Positions 56,713-64,000 of a stretch of 64,000 nt of DNA are shown here, in pieces. This DNA comes from Terfezia claveryi. Taxonomy: Eukaryota > Ascomycota > Pezizomycetes > Pezizales > Pezizaceae. Every line of letters begins with the position of its first letter. The stretch's first letter is position 1. The notes beneath the pieces are model-generated. The model searched no databases. It had not been told where the DNA came from and was given only the letters and a program-made list of their open reading frames with translations. Where the stretch lies: contig WHUX01000004.1 in assembly GCA_015179025.1 (NCBI GenBank), positions 248,001 through 312,000 on the forward strand. Reading direction: 5' to 3'. Made by a program: the position numbers and the translations under genes.

Positions 56713-58778
56713 CTACTTCCATCTCGGCTTTTGCACCCTGCCCCTCGCACCCTCCGTCTTCGGGCTCAACACCGTCCTCCTCTTTGGCGTCGCAAGCCTG
56801 TCAATCCGCGGGTTCCTAACCGGCTGGGTAACCTTCCTCGCGACCGAAGCCAGGAGTTTTTCCGGTGCCTTCACCGGCGAGGACAGCAGTTTGGTCAATT
56901 CCTGTAATATAGCCATACACTACATTAGCATTCTCCCCTCATCTACTCATTTGCTAATATAAAAATCAGCGCGGCCGGGGTAAGAAGGGAAACTTACTGG
57001 GATATCCATGCGCACACGTTTATTCCTAGCTGGGGCGGGGAGGCGGTGATGTTCGTCTTCTGAAAAGGGAGATTCTTCTTGAGAGACAGCTTTTCGTTTT
57101 TCTCCTAAAAGGGTTGGTTTCAAGATGACTCCGCTGTCGAATAAGGATCTGGCCGGGGGGAGTTTCGATGCAGCAGGTTTCTCATAACCCGCTCCCTCCT
57201 CCTCAACCTGACGCTCTTCATCCTCCTCCGCATCTGCAAACCTCACAAAAGGCCTCAAAGAGGAATTTGCAGCAGCATTATGCAACTTCTCCCTATCAAA
57301 CACTGGCGCCCTCAACTCAACCCTCTCCGTGTCTGTAATCGGCACACTAATCTTAACCGGGCTGGGCGTCCCAGGCTGCGTAATTATTGCCGCCGACTTC
57401 ACAATTGCCCCTGATGGGCGAAGCTTACTTGGACTCGCCAACAATGTTTCCTTCTTCAGTGGAGTAGCAACAGCAAGTGGTTTCGACGGAGTTGATGGGG
57501 CTGCTTCCTTCTTAATAACTCTCGGAAGAGACGATTGCTTCATTGCAGACTGCTTGACTGCGGTTGTGCGAGTGAGGCCGTGTTGATGGCCTGCGTACTG
57601 GAGAGGCTTTGAGATTGGTGTTGCGGTCAAGGGACCGGGAGTTGCGAACCTAGCTGTCTTGGATCGGGCCTGGGGCATGGGGGTACCGTCTATTTTGGCT
57701 CGCTTACGGGAGATGGGGGATTCATCGAGCATTTCGGTGTCACTGGTGACTAGGGTAGAGGGGGGTTTGAAAGGTGTGGATGGTTTGCTTTCCTCTGCTG
57801 CGTTCTTGCGTTTGAGGGTCTTTGGTGGGTGGGGGCGCTTGAGTGGTCCTGCATCAGCGGTCGAAGTGGAGGCCGCCGTGGCTTTGGCCCGTCGAGCGGA
57901 GTAGTGATCAGAAATACTCGCCATCCTATAATGGCATATAATGTTAGTTTTATTCACCTATGATCCCAAGTCAAAAGAAGTTACTCATACTTGCTAAACT
58001 GCTTGCGATGTTCAGCGGAAAACCTACGGCCCTTCGTTGGCGCAGGAGTCTCAGCAGTGTCCTCTACGGATTCCAACCCTCCTGCCCTCTTCGTGGCCTC
58101 GTCCTTCATATGCGCCTGCAATGCCACTGATGACAATTTCAACTCCTCCAAGACCTTCTTCCCCGCCTCCTCTAGCCCAGCACTGAACTTGAACTCGAAC
58201 GTCGTAGTCTTTGGCACGGTAGAGTTATCGATCGGCTTTGTAGGTGTCACAGGAAGAACAGTCTGAGTAGCCAACGATTTCCTTCCCGCCGTTACTGTTA
58301 TCCCCTTCCCTTTCCCCTTCCCCTTCCTTGCTGTATTAATCGGCGCATACAAACGCCTCCGCGCCGGAGTCTTACTATCAATACTCAGTGCAGGGTATAG
58401 ATCTGCATTCGCCGTCAGTGCGGCAAGGTCTGGGTAGAGACTCGGCTGAGAAGTTGCAGGAGCAAGAGTCTTCATCAAGGCATCGATGGTGCTAGGCTGC
58501 TCCGGGGTCTCGTCTCTATCGATAATCTCATCGAATCCGGTGTTTGACGAAGTATCCGCAACCGCAGCCCTAATCCCCTGCATTGGGGTCAGTACGGGTA
58601 CGGGGCTCGAGAGAGTTTCTGAACTAATTCGGAACTCAGAGACACAAGAAATAATCTCGGCCGGCGAAACTTTTGCGGATCTGCGAACCTTTCTTGCTGC
58701 TGGGGTGTACTGAACAGCGGGAGGAGCGTTTGCTCCGACCGTGGACTTTCTTGGCCTAAGGCCAGATCGCGTAGACAT
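56713..58778 (-). CDS. Conserved fungal protein of unknown function, nuclear-looking
   Basis: Exons 58778-57991, 57925-56998 and 56901-56713; introns 65 and 96 nt; 634 residues in perfect frame. It starts MSTRSGLRPRKSTV, basic. The middle contains FEFKFSAG, then HMKDEATKR, then GRRFSAEHRKQFSK|MASISDHYSARR across the first junction; this block resembles a conserved segment of unnamed Pezizomycotina proteins. The second half is Lys/Pro/Ser-rich with TP and SP sites (TPGTPSPVKISVP-like) and basic patches RKRAKIDG and RNKRVRMD, suggesting a nuclear, CDK-regulated, largely disordered protein. No enzyme motif. It is transcribed in the same direction as ku80, about 0.7 kb downstream of it. Confidence 0.75.
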
Positions 58779-59509
58779 GGTGTTTTGAAAACTCTGTTTT
58801 GTCGAACGATTGTTTGTGTGAGATGCTGTGATGTGCAGAGTGGGAAGTTTGACTGAGTTTCTCGGGTGAGAAATGTGGATAGTGTAGACGCTGGGGGGGA
58901 GGGGTATTGGTGTTTGGGTTCACAGCAGAGAGGGATGTTTACTTGCACACGCAGCAGGAAGTTTAGGGCAGATGGAGGACCGGAATATTGTGGCGAGTGA
59001 ATGGTGCTGTTGACCCAGCAACGGCTGACTAAGTGGGGCGTGTGCCACAGAGACAACCTACCGGTACCAGTGGACTACAAGTACAGAATAGGACAAATAT
59101 AGAATGGGCGATAGTCGTCCAACCTGACTGGAAAACCCAAACTCAACTGGCCATAAATCCGCTCCGCCATACAGCCGAAACCTGACTTATTGCATAGCCT
59201 CCCTCAATGCATCAAGGAGGATATGCCTTCCTTACTCAGGACAGTTTTACGCCAAATGTTTGCGTGACTTCAATTCTATCTCCGAGATATTTTTACTTTT
59301 TCCACCGTAAATGCATGTAACGGGCCGGGAGCAAGAAAGTAGGGCAGAGGTTATCAATCAGTTCACTCCGCTCAAACAATCCTACCAATAGATTCTATCT
59401 TATCTTGAGATTCTCCTTTTCCAGTTTTACTATCCAAACAAATATAGATATCTACAGGCAGCAACTGAATCAGGGCTGGAGACAGTGGGCGTAGCTCTGC
59501 CGAACGCAC
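58779..59509. other. Spacer between ku80 and the downstream gene
   Basis: 3' region of ku80 and promoter of the 634-residue protein gene. Holds a TACCGGTACC palindrome at 59059-59068. No other feature. Confidence 0.5.
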
Positions 59510-61259
59510 TCAACTCTCATTCAGAAACTAGATTCAACAATATTAATAAACCCCAAATACCAAACCAAAGAAGAGAAATAAAAGAGCGAGGAAGAACAAG
59601 AATATTTCACATACCTCCTTCGCCATCTCCTCCGTGACCTCAGACCGTTCACTCTCGCTACTCGTCAGCAGCCCCAACCTATTTTTCCTTACCTCTTTCC
59701 ACATATCGACTCTATTCCCACCCAAATTTCCCGCAAGAATCTCCTTCTTCAGATCTCTCAAAAAATCATTATAAACCTCCGGCTCATCCAATTCCACCAG
59801 TTCCTCGCGCATAACCCTCATCATATCCGCTGCCTTATCATATAGCAAATCCGCAAAACTTGTTGTAATAGCTTCTTTGATTAGTGCAGCCATCTGGGAA
59901 CATGTACCTTTAATTTCCTCGATACTGGAATGCATCACCAAGCTCTGTTTGAATTCCAGGATGGCATTGTTGGAGCTAATCTTGGCTTTCTTGTTGGCGG
60001 GCCGGGCCGAGTCTTCACTTCTCAGTAGCTCATCAACCTACGTGATTAATGTGTCAGTCAAGAACTATAAAAAGGCAATATATTTTTCTTACATCTAGGC
60101 CAGACATTGGCTTGGGTTGTTCTCTGTCCCGCTTGCCTCTGACCTTGGGCGGCACTGTGGAGTTGCATTAGCTTTCAACAACATTGTGTTCTGGGGAGGA
60201 CTTACCCTTCTTGACACAGGATGCTTCTAATAATCTATCCAAGGGCTTCTGGGCCTGTTCTAGTAATTCTTGTGGAGGATGTGAATATTTGGTCAATATG
60301 TCAGAGGCTGGAGGTATAGGGTCATCAGGATGAATGGCACGCCATCGAATGACCTGATCAATGCGGTGTATGACTGGGGAGAAAGTATCCTCAGGAGGGG
60401 CATAGTCCGTAGGGTTTCTCGAGCGCTTTATTAGCTTCAAGTAAGGTTGATATTAGTGATAGAGGAGTTACCCATCATCATCCCGTCCAAAGGTCGAGAG
60501 GTCCATTTTGTCCACATACTCGCCCATTGCAACATACATCTCCTCAGTCGGGAGATTTCTGTGCTTATCCAAGACTTTTCCAGTGATGGTCTTGACTGAG
60601 TCTAGTGGTGGGAATCGGTATTGTCTGACATCTTCAAGGAAGGGTATCTACAAGATATATTAGCGATCTAGAAACCAGGGCCCATGGGTTGGGATTTTGA
60701 AGACTTGCCTGTACATCAATCAAAGCCTCAAAATCTAGTTCTATCAGTGGAGCCATAACCACCATAACAGGTGGCTTATCCTTCTTCGTGACCAGTCTCG
60801 CGAGGATGTAATTGTCCAACTCATACACAGCGCGGATCAAGGAGGAAAGAGCCATGGCTGCTTTCCTATTCCCCTTCTGGGGTACCACGACACAAGTTGT
60901 CGACATGCTGAAGTATCTCTCGTACTATGATTCCCCTATCGAGTTAACCATCCCTCAATAATGCGGGGGAGATCAGACTTACCCCCTGTCGAGGTATAAA
61001 GCCAAGAATCTCATAGCTAGAATTCGTCTCCAAGGTGGTGATCGATTCATCAGTACTACTGATAGGCACGACAGCCCTTCCATACATGTAACCCTTTTCA
61101 AGCACGTCCCTATCCACTTCCTTCTTTCCTCCCTCTTCCATCTCGTCTTGGATAAGATATGTCCGCTCGTTCTTCACGTACGACATCTTCTTACCATCCT
61201 CCTCTTCTTTTATCTCACGCCCCACAGATGGCCCTCCTCCGCTCTCTTCTTCAGGCTTG

Positions 61260-61536
61260 TGTTAGGGGCGAGCTAGCGATCACGGTGATATCTGTCGGAA
61301 TATCGATATATAGAGTGCACGAAGGCATAATCACTTGCTCGGGCCTAACTGGGTGCACAATGTGCGAAGAATAATAGCTTCATTCAAAGTAACCCAGCGA
61401 TACAAAACTTCGCTCGAGTCTTAGAGAGCAATAGCTAGATACAAGAAGTGGGCATATATATAGGAAAGCGGGGTTGACTTCAGGCCACCCACCGTCGGGT
61501 GGTACCGGCCCGGTCTGCATAATCTCAGCCGTAACA
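61260..61536 (-). repeat. LTR, 3' copy in element orientation
   Basis: 277 bp, TGTTA to TAACA, identical to 62567-62843. Contains a TATATATATAG segment that could serve as TATA box when read in either direction. Confidence 0.92.
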
Positions 61537-62175
61537 GTACTCCCCCTCTGCTAGAGGGCGTCCCGACCGACCATCTTCACCAACCCTCTGATCCACGTGC
61601 TCATGTTTGAAGGCATAGACAGGGGCTGGCCCCGACAACATTGGACACGGTGGTCCGACAACAGCGCCTAAACAGTCTTGCACATTGGCCTGTAGGGGGG
61701 TTCGGAAGGACGGGGGTATTCTCTCAAACATAGTGGCGTCATGCCAGTGCTTAAACATCAGACCGGGTGGCTTCACTTCTCTGGCGACTCGCCATTGATC
61801 CGCTTTCCGTGACATGTGGATCAACTGATCCGGGGTATCTCAAACATGAGGTGCAACATATATATGGATCGTAGATCCGGAACATCTGAAGGATCGGTAG
61901 ATCCGGGGTAATCTCATAGGGGGGGGTATTCCCACATGCCATTGCCATTAAAAACCTCTGCGCGGCAAAACCCTGTGGGAAAAAGCCAACGTCACAGGAA
62001 AAGGTTCAATGCATGCTTTCCCAGCTATCCAACCCGACTTGCCAGTGCAAGGGGGGGGGTCGTGGTCATTTGCAAGCTCGTGGTGCTCGTTCGGATCTTC
62101 TGCGCTCGCAGCGCTCGTTTGGGTCTTTAGCACTCGCAGTGCTAGCTTGAGTCTTCGCCCAAGGCGGGGGTCTTT

Positions 62176-62256
62176 GAGCTTATGAGCTCGAACGGGGCTT
62201 TTGAGCTTATGAGCTCGAACGGGGCTTTTGAGCTTATGAGCTCAATCGGAGTTTTT
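62176..62256. repeat. 27-bp tandem repeat inside the LTR element
   Basis: Three copies of GAGCTTATGAGCTCGAACGG plus GGCTTTT, the third diverged. Related GCTCG-containing phrases continue to ~62320 and start near 62076, suggesting a longer decayed array. Confidence 0.8.
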
Positions 62257-62566
62257 GAGCTTTGAGCTCGTTGGGGCTTTATCGGCTCGTTCGGGGCCTT
62301 ATAGGCTCGTTCGGGGCCTTAGAAGCCTGGCTAGGAGCATGTCGCTCGAGGTCTAAATCTTAGCAGATCCGGAGATCTCAATATAGGATTAGTAGGCCAT
62401 TTAGAACAAGCTAATAAGCATATAGGAGGGGGAAATAATTATTTCCGACGTCGCTCATATTAGCTAATAATCCGTTCCGCCCTTGGGGGATCGTCCGACA
62501 GTGTAGGTAGCGAGGGAGGGGTGATTTGACCCAGAATCACCGGTCCCTTTGATCTAAGCGAAGTAA

Positions 62567-62843
62567 TGTTAGGGGCGAGCTAGCGATCACGGTGATATCT
62601 GTCGGAATATCGATATATAGAGTGCACGAAGGCATAATCACTTGCTCGGGCCTAACTGGGTGCACAATGTGCGAAGAATAATAGCTTCATTCAAAGTAAC
62701 CCAGCGATACAAAACTTCGCTCGAGTCTTAGAGAGCAATAGCTAGATACAAGAAGTGGGCATATATATAGGAAAGCGGGGTTGACTTCAGGCCACCCACC
62801 GTCGGGTGGTACCGGCCCGGTCTGCATAATCTCAGCCGTAACA
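62567..62843 (-). repeat. LTR, 5' copy in element orientation
   Basis: 277 bp identical to 61260-61536. Followed outside by the target duplicate GCTTG (62844-62848). Confidence 0.92.
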
Positions 62844-63761
62844 GCTTGGATTTTTGCACAAAACTGCTAGAACTCATCGGCTTGGCTATCATTGTTCATG
62901 GGTATCGTTCAACCTCGAGGTTCATTGCTGTATCGTCCTTGAGATAGTCACCCAGGGTGAGGGTGCCCTTATATGACGGCACTGGGCGGACCTTCTTCAA
63001 CCTTGGACGGGCAAGCTCCTCAACTGCTTCAGCCAGAGTACCGCAGACGCCACCACACTGCTCGACAACATCTTTCAGGAAACCCTCGACTTCTTTCTGG
63101 GAATCATAATTAACTTCTATTAGTTCCGACTAAAGTAGTAAGGTCAATTGCCCAAACCTTTTGCTCATCCTTATCCTCTTCTTTGAACCCAAACTCCTCA
63201 TCATCAAAATCCACACCCAAAATTGTCAAATTAATCCCCTCATTTTTAATCTGTGCCACAATCTCCTCAATTCTATCAGGATCAAATGGCCCAGTCCCAT
63301 TCGTCACCAAGTATATATTCCGAGTATACTTCAACTTCTTGCAATACTTCACAATCATTTGTATCGCAATTACAATCGCTGAAATGCCATCTCCTTGGTT
63401 CGTCTTACATGGCTGGATTCTCTCCCGTACTGCCCGAAGCTGCGGCATGAGGAATTGTTGTATCGGGTTCAGAAGGGAAATATGGTGATAATTTGGATCA
63501 GATTCCAACTCATTATCGGTAGCTGTCCCCTGTCGGTTTTTGAACCTCCTTATGAGAACGAAAACAAAAATACTCACTATCTGTCCTCAATCCTACCACA
63601 CCAATCGTATCTGTCTTCCTCTCAGTCATTACTGTGCTAGTAATTTTATCCCATACCCATCTCATCGCGAACTCTAGGTCTGTCTCATCTCGTCCGTTAT
63701 GCTTCTCGCCCATCGAACGACCGACGTCTACGATATAGACTGAAGCCTGTTTATCTGCCAT

Positions 63762-64000
63762 ACTAGTGTAATTGCTAATCTCTTATTGTTTGAGGGTATT
63801 GCTGGTGTCAAAAATAGGTTAATGAAAACGAATTCGTGGGGTGACGCGACGTGTTAAATTTGGCGTGTTATCCTTGCACAGAGTGATGCTACCAGGTCAT
63901 ATCTCTTGGCACTTGAGCCGTTCCCTCGGCCTGCAGATCACACAAACGTGTATTTTCTGGTTCTTTATGACCCGGAGCTAGCAAGATCTAACGTGAAGAG
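63762..64000. promoter_or_regulatory. 5' region of ku80
   Basis: Upstream of the ku80 ATG. No specific element identified; window ends here. Confidence 0.35.

Larger units (their letters stand above)
61260..62843 (-). mobile_element. Short LTR-bounded (non-autonomous) retroelement inserted in ku80
   Basis: Two 277-bp direct repeats, identical by eye, begin TGTTA and end TAACA. They are flanked by the 5-bp target duplication GCTTG at 61255-61259 and 62844-62848. A purine-rich tract (AGCAGAGGGGGAGTAC on the minus strand, 61537-61552) abuts the left LTR, so the element runs on the minus strand, like ku80. The internal ~1.03 kb has no gag, protease, RT, RNase H or integrase motif. One minus-strand frame (61824-61525) runs into the LTR. 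A 27-bp repeat sits at 62176-62256. It is therefore a TRIM/SMART-like or internally deleted element that needs a partner in trans. A diverged relative lies at 2288-2450. Confidence 0.9.
59510..63761 (-). pseudogene. ku80: Ku80 (NHEJ end-binding subunit), disrupted by a stop codon and an LTR element
   Basis: Exons: 63761-63578, 63522-63158, 63096-60983 (interrupted), 60924-60709, 60647-60472, 60417-60206, 60154-60093, 60037-59615, 59527-59510. Without the insert and one target duplicate the exons sum to 2181 nt, 726 residues, normal for fungal Ku80. Signatures: [12 protein letters not shown] (vWA-like domain), GLRTDTTDNELES, PSYKGTLTLGDY with LEVERYP (barrel entry), [59 protein letters not shown]. 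Ku80 with Ku70 rings DNA ends for non-homologous end joining and telomere upkeep. Defects: TGA at 62898-62896 (codon 250, where relatives have Arg), and a 1584-bp element at codon 268. One intron starts GC (60708). The short last exon is tentative. The rest of the frame is open, so decay is recent. Confidence 0.88.

Noticed and set aside
61525..61824. 99-codon frame in the LTR element as a polyprotein end
   Set aside because: It ends just inside the LTR and has no RT, integrase or chromodomain motif; kept only as a remark in the element entry.
62844..62950. Intron that would remove the ku80 TGA
   Set aside because: The candidate GT/AG pairs near the TGA leave later frames closed or delete the conserved VERYP block.
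1..64000. tRNA and rRNA genes
   Set aside because: No A-box/B-box pair with a plausible cloverleaf and no rRNA segment was recognised by eye; a tRNAscan-type search would settle it.

Overview
The window reads as nuclear DNA of a filamentous ascomycete (Pezizomycotina; the class cannot be settled by eye). Introns are 51-217 nt, mostly 51-100, with GTAAGT-like donors and CTAAC/CTAAT-like branch sites. The protein set is fungal: Pal1, a DUF3669 protein, Stm1-like, a mitochondrial chalcone-isomerase-fold protein, Mediator Med31, tRNA-endonuclease Sen15 and Ku80. All gene models were spliced by hand from the sequence. Where an exon pair is given, the reading frame closes exactly across the junction.

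Left third (1-16.6 kb): mostly repeat-rich accessory DNA. It holds a 638-bp DNA-transposon relic with perfect 16-bp inverted ends, three adjoining minisatellites, an old LTR relic, a DUF3669 gene, and a two-exon double-membrane-span/coiled-coil gene (7786-8937). That gene is flanked by decayed inverted copies of an unknown glycoprotein-like gene. A charged low-complexity protein gene (11014-12117) and a degenerate ~1.1-kb duplication (13.4-15.8 kb) follow.

Middle (16.7-42.9 kb): an NT-C2 (EEIG1/EHBP1-type) gene diverges from med31, and a beta-lactamase-family hydrolase gene is interrupted by an in-frame TAG. After a ~5.7-kb stretch without recognisable genes come a Cys/His-motif plus coiled-coil protein, sen15, a triple-KH RNA-binding protein and a Ser/Thr-rich single-span membrane protein. 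Long gene-free stretches separate them.

Right third (44.4-64 kb): gene-dense. It has a mitochondrial AIM18/46-like chalcone-isomerase-fold protein, an AMP-forming acyl-CoA synthetase, pal1, an STM1-like ribosome-binding protein with an apparent 1-nt frameshift, a conserved fungal nuclear-looking protein, and ku80. The ku80 coding sequence is broken twice: an in-frame TGA, and a 1,584-bp LTR-bounded element with identical 277-bp LTRs and a 5-bp target duplication.

The genes do not form one pathway; they are ordinary housekeeping genes set among repeats. The strongest leads are the ku80 disruption, an intergenic 15-bp motif (TAGTCTGGTTGGCAC) present at 13 loci and in four of them paired head to head, and the inverted gene-relic cluster around the 7.8-8.9 kb gene. 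No tRNA, rRNA or CRISPR array was recognised.
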